From Saccharum officinarum (lineage: Eukaryota > Streptophyta > Magnoliopsida > Poales > Poaceae), in assembly GCA_020631735.1 (NCBI GenBank), contig CM036223.1, positions 7,292,191 to 7,356,190 on the forward strand: a stretch of 64,000 nucleotides of DNA, read 5' to 3'. A program made the translations under genes and the position numbers. Positions 1-11,433 of this stretch are shown here, in pieces. Under the pieces are notes generated by a model that worked only from the letters and a program-made list of their open reading frames with translations, did not search any database and was not told where the DNA came from. Position 1 is the stretch's first letter. Each line of letters starts with the position of its first letter.

Positions 1-527
1 AAGCACGACCTGAGCTCCGGGCCGGGCCAGCTTGGTTCTGCACGTCTTCGGGCCGGGCTTGGGTCGGGCCATGGGCCGGGCCGTCGTGCCTTGCGCTGCA
101 TGGAAATCTTTAATAGGGAGTATGGGGAGTCACTTGGAGTCCGACGTCTGCCTTCTTGGGCCAGCCATATGATGTTCAGGCTTCTTCTTGTTTTATTTAT
201 TTATTTTTTGCTCCCATTTGATTATTTTGCTAATATATAAAGAGTTTAAGACTATAGGGGCTGGGGTTTGTATACCAAGGCCAGGGTCCCTTGCTCGCTA
301 GGGCCCTCAGCGGTCGCACCCGGTGAACCTCCCTAGGACCCACACTGGCGGGAGACGATGTCCGGACCGTCCTCCTTCTCAACAGTTTATAGGCTTTTCT
401 CCCTGCTTCTCTAGGCTGTTGTTTAGAGAGTCCTCTCTAGTTAGCTCTTGGCTAACTCCTCTATAAGTTCTATGTCTTGTACCCTTCCTTTTATTTAATA
501 TATTTGGTTCTTTCAAAAAAAAAAAAG
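1..527. mobile_element. Transposon remnants ending in a poly(A) tail (LINE-like 3' end)
   Basis: Positions 1-100 are rich in GGGCCGGGC-type words that recur in grass DNA transposons. From about 236 the text is non-coding and ends in TTTGGTTCTTTC followed by 12 A at about 515-526, which looks like the 3' untranslated end of a plant L1-type LINE on the + strand. No reverse transcriptase reading frame is present, so the piece would be 5'-truncated. Family assignment is inference from the tail only. Confidence 0.35.
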
Positions 528-969
528 TGGTGGTGGTGCAGTGAACATAGTGGCCGCGCCGGGCAAGGCAGACTGGGTTCCGGCAGGGGATGCAACGTGG
601 CGCAACGCAGGATGGGAGCGTGTGGAGGGGGATGGCCGTGGCGGCAAGGTGGAGTACGGTGGGCGAACAGCGGCACAGCGTGAGACGGAGTTAGGAATTT
701 TTTTATGAGAGAGGTGGGCGAGGCAGAATTTTTGAGAGAGACAGGCGAGACATAGTGGAAAGCCGTGTCCAAACAGGACGGACGCCCACATCTAAGTGTT
801 TCCCTATTTTTAGGTACCGCCGTATTACTTGGCATTTTTTCTGTACCGCTGGATGCCTGCATGCTACGGCGGCAAAGTAGCATATGCCTAGTTTTGCTAA
901 ACTTTATTGCTAGCATTTATTTTTGCGAAAAAAAATACTGGGGCAACACAGGGGTTTGTTTTCTTCCAT
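528..969. other. Intergenic, no gene seen
   Basis: Short overlapping open frames occur on both strands (for example on the - strand at 491-916), but they show no domain and no splice pattern. The stretch is simple and repeat-like. Nothing here can be assigned. Confidence 0.4.
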
Positions 970-2940
970 GGAGGATTAGAGATTGATGAGAGCCTTGGGC
1001 CCAAGGCTAGCCCATTTTAAGTTTGCAGGTACGCAATTATGCTGCCCTTTTGTTTGAATTTTCTAGAGTTAAATGCTTGAATCTTTTAATCGTCCCATTC
1101 TAATTTCGTTGGATTGAAAGGTTTAATTTGAATGAAATTGTCCTTCGTTAACATTCATCCGAAAGAAGTGTTTAATCTAAAAGATCAAGCTCTGTCTGTC
1201 TGAACAAACCTTTATACATTTGGGTGTATTAACATTGGTAAATAAAAACAAACAAGTGAATACAGTATATACTAGTGTATTAGAAGCAGCAATGCTTGTG
1301 TAAAGAAAAGCGAGACACACTTAACAATGATGATCAGTATACATGTTTATTAGCGAAAACCTTAAAAAAAAGCAACTATAGCAGTATTCGTCATCGTCCT
1401 ACTGGATCAAGGAGACGCCTGAGCATATTCAGAGATAGTTAAGGCCCTCATGGCTCGGCCATGTCCTTGGCGAACTCGCCGTCCCGAGCACGGCCGTCGA
1501 CCACCACGGAGACCGGCACCTCGTCAGCGTTGCTCATGTCGTGCTGCTGGACCACGAGCACCGACGACGTCACCCCGTGGCCGGACGACGCGAGCGCGTC
1601 GCCGATGGGGCCGAGCTCCGGGTGCTCTGCCTGGCGGACGGCGAGCTGCGCCACCATCGGGGATGGCAGCCGGCCCTTGCCGACGACGACTAGGCCGTAC
1701 TCGCTGCTCTTCCCGATCGACACCACTTCCTCGATCACGTTGCCGACCACCACCCGCTCCTCGAACCGCACCAGGGAGCCCATCCTCTGCCGGAACTCTG
1801 CCACCGCCGCCTCGTCCAGCTCCTGCACGCACGCACCATTAATTGTTCACGCAACAACAAAACAAAATGCCATCTTGTCCGATCATGAGAACTTCAGAAG
1901 TGTGTGTTTGTGATGGCAACGCGCGCCACTGTAACTTGCCTTCTCCTTGCCGGCGTCGACGACGGCCGTGGAGAACGTGTAGCTCCGGTCGGCGTTCTTG
2001 GTGTGGGACGGGCGCAGCGTGACCTCGGACTGCTCCTCGCTGCCGTCCTTGCCGTCGACGGACGGAACGACGGTGACCTGCACGCCGGGGTGCTCGGCCA
2101 TCCTCCCGGCGAGCTCGAGGGCCTCCCTGTCGTCGGGCCCGCCGAAGAACACGACGCAGACGCGGTGCGCCACCTGCTCCGAGCTGACCTGCTCGCCGCC
2201 GCCGAAGCCGCGGTCGACGAGGACGGCGACGGAGCAGGGCGCCTCGCGGAGGATCCGGCGGTTGACGGCGCGCCACTCAGGGCCGAGGTTCTCGACGTCG
2301 TCGCCGCCGTGGCCCGCTTGGCGCTTGTGGAACGGCAGGACGAGGAGGGGCGCGCGCTTGTCCTCGGCGACGGCGGCGACGTCGTCGTGCATGGTGTGGA
2401 GCACGGACACGGCGGTCATGGCGCGGACGTGGACGTGGCCCAGCTGCCCGTACGTGTCGAAGGCCACGTCCAGCTGCCAGCTGGTCGTGCGGCTCCCCCG
2501 CGCGGCGCGGCCGCAGGAACGGGAGCCCGTTCCGGCGCGCGGCGCGCGCCATGAGGATGGAGGAGGTGCCCTCCGTCAGCTCCACCATGCGGAGGATGTA
2601 GAGCTTGACGAGGCGACGCGGCTGCGTGTGGCCGCGGATGGTCTCGATCAGGTTGATCACCGCGGGCACGTCCTGCCCGCCGTGGATGCAGGCCAGCACG
2701 CGCAGCTCCATTGCGTCCGCCGGCGCCGGCCGAGGCGGACGGCGAGGACGGCGCGGAGGGGACGGGGCCCTGGAGCTTGCGATGGTGCAGGCGCCATCGG
2801 CCGGTGGCGCGCGCGGGCTTGTAGATGGCCATCACCGTGGGCGTGGTGTCGTGGTGATGAAGGTGGTCACCAGCGCCATGAGCACCAGGATGGCGAACGT
2901 CTCCTCGTTCAGAACCTGCAGACCGCATCCACGACCAGGA
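970..2940. repeat. Diverged segmental copy of the CHX 3' region
   Basis: This segment aligns with 14634-16560 (and with 35672-37598) from the CHX downstream flank through exon 3, intron 2 and exon 2, with many substitutions and several small indels. It begins near the shared GGGCCCAAGGCTAGCCCATT and ends just past the exon 2 acceptor. The divergence is far greater than between the two 21-kb copies, so this is a genuinely older duplication. Confidence 0.85.
1448..2915 (-). pseudogene. CHX cation/H+ antiporter fragment (exons 2-3 only)
   Basis: Exon 3 (1448-1822, 124 residues plus stop) is open and matches the intact gene's C-terminus. Exon 2 (1940-2915) carries net +22 bases relative to the 954-base exon of the intact gene. 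Visible insertions are a 7-base addition around 2472 and an 8-base GTGTCGTG-type tandem duplication around 2850, so the frame is broken. The exon 2 donor reads GC (AAG|gcaagt) where the intact copies have GT. The entire membrane domain (exon 1) is absent, so no functional antiporter can be made. The fragment lies on the - strand upstream of the reductase gene. Confidence 0.85.
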
Positions 2941-3124
2941 TGGTTGAAGGGAATAGTTAAAAAAATTCACATGTCTATTCATCATGTTCTTTACTTAATA
3001 AACCATTAAATAATTATTAAACATTGAATATTGAGTGTTGAATTAATATGAACGTAGCTGTGAGTATGTTGATCGATTTGGTGAACATTAAATAATTGAT
3101 ACAGACATATTCTCTTAGATTCTA
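2941..3124. other. AT-rich spacer
   Basis: Very AT-rich DNA between the CHX fragment and the duplicated reductase leader. No feature is seen. Confidence 0.5.
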
Positions 3125-3737
3125 TATATGTATTTAATTATTTTGTGTATAAAATTTTTTCTTACTTAAATGTTTTGTGCATAATTACATAAAGATTTTC
3201 AAGTTTTTTTTTATAAAAGGTGACTAAATAAAATAACCTTAGCTCCCTATTTATAACATTGAATTATAAAGGCATAGCACCACAGCCCACGACCCACAGC
3301 CTGGCTGGGTTGGGCCATTTTCTAAATAATGTAGTACCCCACCTGGGCCTTAGAAGCCACTAGCCCGCCACGTTACTCGGTGGCTGAGCCAACCAAAACC
3401 CTTTTGGCTCTCGTCCAGGTTCATCGGAACAAAACCCAGCACCTTCCCCGCCGTTGTCTTGTGTCTGGACCCTCCCCTTTCACCTGGCCTCCACCTACGA
3501 TTCCAACGCAGCAACGCGCGCCCCTCACCCTGCCCTCGGTCTTGGATCTCATCTTAGTACCAACCTGGTAACAGTCGCATGGTTCTTTTTCTTCTTCTTC
3601 TTCTTCTTGGGGACGAGCTAGATGTGATTGTTACGGACCCACAGGGTTTAGGTCAATTGATGCCGCCTCTAAGGCTAGTAATGTCGTAATGCGAATTGTG
3701 AAATGCTGGTCCATGGTAGTAATGGGGTCTTGTGCGG
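3125..3737 (+). repeat. Reductase upstream/leader block, copy A
   Basis: This block aligns with 4727-5185 and then, after a jump, with about 6346-6527. Shared landmarks include GACCCACA, TTACTCGGTGG, GCAACGCGCGCCCCTCA and CAGTCGCATG. The second copy lies closer to the reductase gene, so this looks like a duplicated promoter and first non-coding exon. Copy A retains a GT donor-like site (CCTG|GTAACAG at 3568). The proposed role is inference. Confidence 0.65.
3583..3608. repeat. (CTT)n microsatellite
   Basis: A TTC/CTT tract directly after the candidate splice donor of leader copy A. The equivalent place in copy B is shorter and imperfect. Confidence 0.8.
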
Positions 3738-4722
3738 ATAGCATCCAAAGCCAAGGTCCAACGGCTACTGGATGAGGGGGTGATTCGCTCGATAAAATAC
3801 CCCCAATGGCTATCAAATGTCGTCCTTATCAAAAAGAAGAACGACAAATGGAGAATGTGCGTTGATTTCACCGGTCTCAACAATGCATGTCCAAAGGACA
3901 ATTTCCCCTACCAAGAATCAACACCCTCATCGATGCAACAGCAGGCTGCGAGCTCCTCTCACTCCTTGACTATTTCTCGGGCTACCACCAGATCTAGATG
4001 AGTCAGCAAGATGAGATAAAAACAAGTTTCATCACACCCTTCGGAACATATTGCTTTCGCAGAATGGTCGAAGGTCTAAGAAACGCCGGAAGCACCTTCG
4101 CCCGTATGACAGCAGAAGTTTTCAAGGACAACAAAACAATCTCTGCCTATGTTGGCAACATCATCATCCAAAGCAAACTAAAAGCAGACCATATCAATGA
4201 CCTCACCTGAGCCTTTAGCAACCTCCGCGCCGCATGACTCAAACTCAACCCCGACAAGTGCATATTTGGGGTTAGCAAAGGAAAACTGTTGGGCTGCCTC
4301 GTATCCGCTAGAGGAATCGAGGCTAACCAGAGAAAATATACACAATACTTAACATAGAGCCACCAACCACAAGAAAAATGGCATAGAGACTTGCTGGCAG
4401 GCTCGCAGCTCTTAACAGATTCATTTCAAGGTTAGCAGAGCGAGGGTTACCCTTCTTCAAGGTACTAAGAAATACTGAACCATTCAACCGGGACCAGCAC
4501 AGCAGAAAGCATTTCACGACCTTAAAAAAATTCTTCCTCAGCCTCACAACCCTCGCCAACCCTTCGGCCTGTGAGCCACTCCTCTATGTATTAGCCTCAC
4601 CTCATGCAGTTAGTGCAGTCTTGGTAAAGGAAACAAAAGAGAAACACCAGCAAAAACAACTCCCAATTTATTTTGTCTCTAAGAAATTCTACATTGAAAC
4701 AGAGAAGATAGCATAATCGAGT
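3738..4722 (+). mobile_element. Ty3/gypsy reverse transcriptase fragment, degenerate
   Basis: In the + strand frame from 3732 there is an RT core with LLDEGVIRSIKYPQWLSN, then VLIKKKNDKWRMCVDF, then LNNACPKDNFP. After a frameshift, 3998-4210 gives TSFITPFGTYCFRRM and AGSTFARMTAEVFKD. The normally catalytic YVDD-type motif reads YVGN, and several stops and frameshifts follow, so it is dead. Similarity fades before 4720. No LTRs flank it. It sits between the two copies of the reductase leader block. Confidence 0.85.
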
Positions 4723-4726
4723 CTTT

Positions 4727-5185
4727 ATATGTATTTTTGTATCTGTGTTCACAATTTTTTCTTACTCAAATGTTTTCGTGCACGATTACTTGAGATTTTT
4801 CAAGTTTTCTAAAAAATTTAGTAAATAAAATAACCCTAGCTCATAACATTGCCATAAAATGCTAAAGACAGTGCCACGACCCACAACCCACAACCAGGAC
4901 GGGTTAGGACATTTTCTAAATCACGTAGGTACTTACTTGGGCTCTGGCAGTTATCGGCCCACCATGTTACTCGGTGGTTCAGCTAGCCAAAATTCTTTTT
5001 CGGCTCCCTCCAAACCTCATCGAAACGAAACCCAACACCTTCCCCAACGTCTTTCGGAGTCCGAAGCCTCCCCTTTCACTGGCCTCCACCTCTGAATCCA
5101 ATGCGGCAACGCGCGCCCCTCAGATCTCATCTCAGTACCAACCTAGGCAACAGTCGCATGCTTCTTCTTGTTGTTCTTAGGGATG
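4727..5185 (+). repeat. Reductase upstream/leader block, copy B (probable native promoter/leader)
   Basis: Second copy of the 3125-3737 block, nearer the gene. Where copy A has a GT donor, copy B reads CTAG|GCAACAG at about 5147, a GC-type donor if it is used at all. The sequence 4960-5147 has the composition of a first 5' untranslated exon (C-rich, no conserved frame). There is no direct evidence for the transcription start. Confidence 0.55.
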
Positions 5186-6109
5186 CTATAGACACGAATG
5201 AGTATAATTAACCGATGTGCTAAGACCGAACGGAAATATCCGACACCGAAACCAAATTCGGTCACAAATTCGGTCTCTGGTTTCAACTAGCCGAATTTAT
5301 TAAGGTTATTCGGTTTCAGTCCTCTGTTAACCGAAATACTCGATGTAAACCGAAGTTTAGGCCCAACAGGAGTTTCTGGCCCAGCTGCTCAAGCCCATTT
5401 ACTAAACCCTACCAATCAGTTCACCAACACACCCACCCCATGCCCCCCTCGGACGGACGGCCGCCACCCCATCCCCCGCCGCTCTTCGCATCTCTCTCCC
5501 TCCGCTCTCCACTCCAACAATACCGCCAGGCGCCGACGGCGGCGCTGCGGCCGCTGCTGCCCACTTGCTCTGGCTATCAGATGACTCCTCCCGCACGCAG
5601 CTGAGAAGGTCAGAAGCAGGCAAGCAGGGGCTTCAGGTTCAAGAATTTCAGACTGCTATCTCCAAGAACTAAACACTGAGTATGTACCTTTAATTTTTTG
5701 TTAAATATATAAAATTGAAGTGCTGTGGGGAACTCCCCCACAGTTTTTGCCTTAAAAAAAAAAGAACTAAACACTGAGTTGATGTTTCTTTTGCTTTTCT
5801 GTACTGCGTGTGCAAGTACATGGTGCGTTGGCGCCTACTGCCTGCTAGCTACTTCTACTTTTGATGTTTTGGCCTTGTGATTTCTGTTGCAATACCATGA
5901 AAGACTAAGCTGTTGTGAAGACGTGTGATTTAAAATTTTTATCTGTCAAAAAATATCTTGGCAAAGGGGAAATCTGATTTGGGGATTCACTGCTTTTATT
6001 TTTGTTGTGATGGAGATGACCGAAACCGAACCGAAATGCTCGGTCTTTAGTTTTGTTATTACGAACCGATCGGTCCTGAGTTTCTGATGACCGAAGAACC
6101 GAACCGGAT
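5186..6109. other. Insertion-rich upstream segment with a C-rich leader-like block
   Basis: The two flanks (5190-5370 and 6017-6110) carry clusters of ACCGAA/CCGAACC words like the subterminal repeats of hAT-type transposons. This segment is absent from leader copy A, which suggests an insertion. Inside, 5400-5640 is a C-rich, CT-rich block ending near CAGCTGAGAAG|GTCAGA that could be an alternative first exon or cargo of the insertion. I cannot decide between these. Confidence 0.35.
5682..5761 (+). mobile_element. 80-bp retroposed insert with 18-bp target-site duplication
   Basis: The words at 5664-5681 and 5762-5779 are identical (AAGAACTAAACACTGAGT). Between them lies about 80 bp ending in a run of A (5752-5761). 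This is the signature of target-primed reverse transcription, so it is a severely 5'-truncated LINE or a SINE tail on the + strand. The A run makes the exact boundary ambiguous by one or two bases. Confidence 0.8.
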
Positions 6110-6337
6110 GCCTGTTTGGTTAGAGGTGTTAAGTCTAACGAACACTGTAGCACTTTTGTTTTATTTGACAAAAAGTTTCCAATTTTGGACTAATTAGGCT
6201 TAATAGATTCGTCTCGTAAATTACTCCTAATTTGTGCCGACATGCATGCAATTAGTCTACATTTAGTACTACATGCATTTGTCGCAACATTGATGTGATG
6301 GGAGTTAAACTTTAACACGTGGAAACCAAACAGGGCC
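6110..6337. mobile_element. Tourist-like MITE (CCTGTTTGGTT family)
   Basis: The left end CCTGTTTGGTT mirrors the right end AACCAAACAGGGCC. The body contains the TTTTGGACTAATTAGGCTTAATAG words shared with the copy at 59879-60108. TAA follows the right end. It lies in the region upstream of the reductase start codon. Confidence 0.75.
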
Positions 6338-6399
6338 TAACAGGGATTGGGTCAATTGGTGCCGCCGCTTAGGCTATTAATGTCGTAATGCGAAATGCC

Positions 6400-6508
6400 T
6401 GTTCGCTTGAGGTTTCGACCGCTTATTTTCAGCCAGCCAGCGGTGTTTTTCTCTCACATAAATCAGCCAATAGTACTTTCAGTCGCTTATTTTCAGCTCA
6501 AGCGAACA
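6400..6508. mobile_element. 109-bp MITE with perfect 12-bp inverted repeats
   Basis: Ends are TGTTCGCTTGAG and CTCAAGCGAACA, perfect inverted repeats. Leader copy A lacks this insert at the homologous point (about 3700), which confirms it as an insertion. A related element is at 63548-63646. Confidence 0.8.
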
Positions 6509-7030
6509 AGCTGGTCTTGTGCGGATACCGCTTCCGGGTCTTGTTATTTGTCATATTTGGATCTGGATGCGAGGTGTGAATCTTGGATTTAGTTCAGGCG
6601 TGCCCCGAGCTGGCTCAATTTGTTGCCTCTGTTCAACATGAATATGGTTGGTGTGGAGCTGAAATCTTATATGTTGTGCTCTCGCTATGGGTTTCTTTCT
6701 GAATTACGACTCACGAGACGTGAACTTGATTTTGCCGCTGTTGGGTAAAATTCAGAGGCTTGGTCTTATCACCTACTTTAGTCACCAAGGCGTGCACACA
6801 GATCTAATAAATTGACACATGGATCCTTGCACAGAGATGATATATGTGTTTTTTCTTGGAAAACCCTGGGTTGGTTTTCGATTTATGGTGTTTGCCTGAG
6901 CTTGACTGTAACAGTGAAAACATTTCAATCAATAAATACACATCCTGATGATATGTCCGTAAGTGTAGTCCATTATACTGTTTCCAACTCATTCTTTTTG
7001 CAGTCCTACTCCTTTTTTACATAAAGGAAG

Positions 7031-10000
7031 ATGGGAGCATATGCGACTACTGGTATGCAGATGATGGCACAGCGCCCTTGCATCCCAGCCTGCAGGCAAA
7101 TGCTTGGGTCGACATCAGCACTATCTGCATTTGGAAGGGCAATTTGTACTAGAACTGGCTTTGCCAGCTCGTCTAAAGCCACATCAGCAGGACCACTGGT
7201 TTCTTCAAATTGCAAGAGGGTTGTGAGGGCAATGTCGCAGAGAGGTGCCCAAGGACTTCCCATTGATCTTACAGGTAAGCTGAACTAAGATATCCATCCA
7301 GAAATGCAGATCGTTAGTGGTATAGTTCTAATGGTTCATGTCTTTGCTTATGCACACTTGTGCTTCTGTAAAAATTGTATGTAATCATGAGTCCATCACT
7401 TTTTTTCTGTGTTGATGTAAATGATCTGGCAATCCTTTTTTTATCTATGGGATCTGAACTAATGCACCTCTTCAATCACTGCAAGTTTTCAGTTGTCAAT
7501 TATCTTGCAAGTTTTCAGGTAAAAGAGCATTTATTGCTGGAGTTGCTGATGATAATGGTTATGGTTGGGCAATTGCTAAGGCTCTTGCTGCCGCTGGTGC
7601 TGAGATTCTTGTCGGTACATGGGTGCCTGTAAGTTGATCTCATTTGTGAAATTTATCAGATTGGATGTTCTAGTGTAAAATTGTACTGGAGTTATCAAAA
7701 TTTTGCAGGCGTTGAACATATTTGAGACAAGCTTGAGACGTGGAAAGTTTGATGAATCACGGAAGTGTGTGCATCTAATTAAGAGTAGCTTGAGGCTTTG
7801 AGCATAATTGAAGTTTTCTTTATTCTACTTCAGTGTTTCTTGATGGAACTGTTGTTACCTTTTTGACTTTACAAGTATTTGATTCAGGCTACCTGATGGA
7901 TCTCTTATGGAGATTGCTAAAGTATATCCACTGGATGCAGTTTATGACACCCCCGAGGATGTTCCTGAAGATGTAATGCTCTAATGCTCATCATTTATGA
8001 TGGTTCCGTTATCATTTTTCTTTCATGCTTTATGAACCTTTTGTCCATGTTGCAGGTTAAAGCAAACAAAAGATATGCTGGAGCTTCAAACTGGACCGTT
8101 AAGGTTAGTTGCAAATGCAATGTGCCTTTGCACCCATCAAGCAGCATCATTGCCGTGCTATGAACTTTTTCTTATCCAGTGCTTGATTCCTATGTATTTA
8201 AAATCTGGTAGGAAGTTGCTGAGACTATAAAGAATGATTTTGGTAGCATTGACATCCTTGTACATTCTCTCGCCAATGGTCCTGAGGTTAATTTGCCATC
8301 AAAAACTTTATATTTGTTGTTTCATTGCCACCATCAGGAGCATTTAGTTGACCTTTTCTTTTGTCATCACAAAGGTAACAAAGCCACTGATGGAGACATC
8401 AAGGAGAGGATACCTTGCTGCAATTTCAGCATCTAGTTATTCTTATGTTTCTTTACTTCAACACTTTCTTCCCATAATGAATCCAGGTAATATTCCATAC
8501 TGATATGCTGTGCCGATTTTCTCTTCTGCTCCTATGTGTTGACTCCGATTTGGTGATCCCCTTTTTGCTGTCAACACTATGATATTGGCTTAGGACTTTA
8601 TTTTTGGGCAACTACTCATCTGCTCAAGGTATCATTATATTTTAAAGTGAGCAAGGTTTTAGTACTATGTTTAACTAGTGTACATGTACGTTGGAAAAGG
8701 TTGAATATTCCAGCAGCATACTTTGCCTTGTGCTATGTGAATTATGAGCCCTCTTAGGTTGGTGTCGTAATCTGACATACTCACATTTAGCCTATGCACC
8801 AGTGTAGTCAGTGTTTGTTTCCTGCCGCATTGGTGTGCAACGAATCCTTCCATGAGGTAGCCCCTTGGCACATTTTTCTACTCGTATAAACATAGCAAAG
8901 AGCAAAAGACAATGTTTGTCAGCTCTTAAGGCTCGCCACACGGGATAAATTAAGGAACCAGCAATCACTGTTAAGCCAAGCACCAGGCATGTGAAGTTGC
9001 CAAACATAACTTTAGATTGGTAACAATACACTATGCCAGACTTACCATAAAATAATTAAACCTCTACTAGCATTGTATGTGCCTTGGTGTGGTTGAATTG
9101 CACTCTAACATGCTTGTTTAATAAAAAGTATTTCTTATTCTCGCCAGATAAGAATTTATTTGTTTTGATGTGTTTACCTTTCTTTGACACTGTTTCACTT
9201 TTGAAAATAATTTGCAGGAGGTGCTAGTATCTCTTTGACCTACATAGCTTCTGAAAGGACAATTCCTGGGTAAATATTTCTCTATTGATTTCACAGCTAA
9301 GCTTTCAGCGCTCATTACTTATGATTGTTTTGGTGATTGCTTTGTAGATATGGTGGTGGTATGAGTTCAGCAAAAGCAGCACTTGAGAGTGATACAAGAG
9401 TACACACTTTTCTTGAGAGTCCAATGGTGCTTCCCCATGCATATAGTTACTTACAAGCCTTTTTTTTTCTGTTCAGGTTCTTGCTTATGAAGCAGGTCGA
9501 AAAGGCAAAATCAGAGTGAACACCATATCAGCAGGTAACTATTTTTTCTTCTTTTCCTTTCCCAACAAAGTAAACAAGCCCATTTCAGGAAATCTTGCTG
9601 AACAGAATTTACATTTGGGAACATCACTTATATACAAAATTAGAAGATAACTGTAGTTTACAGTTTGTCTAAGGCTTAAATATTTATTACCAGCACTTGC
9701 ATTGTTGTATGCCATGCATTGCATCTATCTCCTTAGGTCCGTTGGGAAGCCGAGCAGCAAAAGCCATTGGATTTATCGAGAAGATGATAGATTATTCTTA
9801 TGTCAATGCACCACTGCAAAAGGAACTATTGGCAGGTTAAATTTCCTTCTTTCCTTTATATCTATTTTCCCTGCCTGAAAAGGAAAAGAAGAAGGGATTT
9901 CTTCTTTACTTTCTCTGAAAACGGCTTGCATAACATATCAACAGATGAAGTGGGGAACACGGCAGCATTCCTCGCGTCTCCTTTGGCATCAGCAATCACT

Positions 10001-10075
10001 GGTTCAACTATTTACGTTGACAATGGGCTCAACACAATGGGACTTGCACTTGACAGCCCTACTTTATCCACATGA
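7031..10075 (+). CDS. MOD1: Plastid enoyl-ACP reductase (NADH), fatty acid synthase II
   Basis: Enoyl-[acyl-carrier-protein] reductase performs the last reduction of each plastid fatty acid elongation cycle. Coding exons are 7031-7274, 7519-7628, 7709-7764, 7888-7972, 8056-8103, 8212-8286, 8375-8486, 9218-9269, 9348-9399, 9477-9534, 9737-9835 and 9945-10075. All junctions are GT-AG and phase-consistent, giving 373 residues. Residues 1 to about 67 look like a chloroplast transit peptide (Ser/Ala/Arg rich). The NAD-binding fold begins at [20 protein letters not shown]. The catalytic set known for plant ENR (two Tyr and a Lys) is present as Tyr252, Tyr262 and Lys270 in [20 protein letters not shown]. 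An acceptor at 7003 just upstream implies a 5' leader intron, and the ATG at 7031 is the first in that exon. Length and exon order fit the family. The + strand gene has no operon-like partner. Confidence 0.95.
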
Positions 10076-10441
10076 GCACATTTCAGCTGAATGTGGTGCA
10101 GTTAGGTTTGAACCGGAGTAGTACTCGGACTCGCAGGCCTGAGCAAGGCAGTCGAATTTTGGAATTAGTTTGGAGGATGGTAGTTTTTGCAGGAGATACT
10201 GTTTTCGTTTTCATTAACTTGCACTGTCAGTTACCGTTAGAAATAAGAACTGTAACAGGCTGCGGTCTCCTGGTCTATGCAATGCACTAATGCAGATTTG
10301 GATTTTGCAGGAATTTGAGTTTGTTTTGCTGTCAGCTTCTGTTTGTATAGCAAATCTCCGAGGTCTGGACCTCGGGGAAAATGAGTTTGCAACTCTGGTC
10401 TGTATTTTGTCTGCTCATTCGATCATGTCAAACAACTTAGA
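10076..10441 (+). other. MOD1: Reductase 3' untranslated region (approximate)
   Basis: T-rich non-coding sequence directly after the TGA, conserved in the second copy. A plausible poly(A) signal region lies near 10438 (AGAATAAT). The exact cleavage site is not visible. Confidence 0.45.
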
Positions 10442-10541
10442 ATAATTTCAAAACCTGCACGGTGGCATGGCTTTGGAAATATTTGAAGGACGTAATTACG
10501 CCGCTTTTCCATGTATACCGAATCATCTGTGATGTGGCTAT

Positions 10542-10790
10542 TTTTAGGGCTCTTTGGATAAGCTAGGGCTAGTTGCTAACTGGGCTAAAAATTAGTCTAA
10601 ATTAATAAGATTGACTGGGTAGTTGAAAATTAGCTCACATATTAGCACACCTGTTTGGATGACTATTTTTACGGCTGTTTGATTAAGCTAGGGCTAGTTG
10701 TTAATTGGGCTAAAAATTAGCTAAAATTAATTGAGATTGGCTTAGCTAGTTGGCTAACAACTAATTGAAGACTTGGCTAAAAAATTAGCT
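10542..10790. mobile_element. MITE-derived sequence as a head-to-tail pair
   Basis: Two direct copies of about 125 bp (10542-10665 and 10666-10790) share GGATAAGCTAGGGCTAGTTG and GGGCTAAAAATTAG. This is a common grass MITE end, apparently duplicated in place. The LINE tail begins immediately after. Confidence 0.65.
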
Positions 10791-11433
10791 CACTTTTTTT
10801 TCTGGGGGGAACAGCAGTGGAGGCCCCTACATAATTTTTTGATTATATATAACTGCACAAGTACAAAGCTTTCAAAGCCCAAGAATAAAAAGAGGAAAGC
10901 AGCTAAGGTATACTCTCTAGCCACAATTCTAAGGACAGCTCTGCTTGGCCTTGATGCAAACCAGGCCAAGCTCCTTGAAATCTTCTACCCATCTAATGAG
11001 TGAAAAGCTTGCATTGTCAAAAATAGCCCTATTTCTGGTTGTCCATATGATCCAACAAGACGTTATTACAATTTCTTTGAAAATGTGACTGCGAAAGGCA
11101 TTTCGAGCTTCAATGATCATGTTTAAAGGAGGGAGCTGCAGATCCCCGACAATAGAGATAGCTTGCCAACAGCTCAAGCGGAAAGGACATTAAAAAAAAA
11201 GAGGTGCATGCATGTCTCCTCACAACAGTTGTTGCAAAAGACAAGAATAATCCTCCAGGAACTTGTTTTTTTCCTTTTTAGAAGGTTTCTGGTGTTTAGC
11301 CGGTCTCACTCTCTCAGGAGCAGCTAAAAGAACTTCTGCTTTCCAAGATTGCTAGAAGACCATAGCCAAGGAAAAAAGGGGGAGAGGCATCTATTGTACC
11401 TTTTTGTTGCTGAAGTTGCCTGAACCCCATTTA

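Noticed and set aside
1461..1913. + strand 150-codon frame over the CHX fragment
   Set aside because: Antisense shadow of CHX exon 3.
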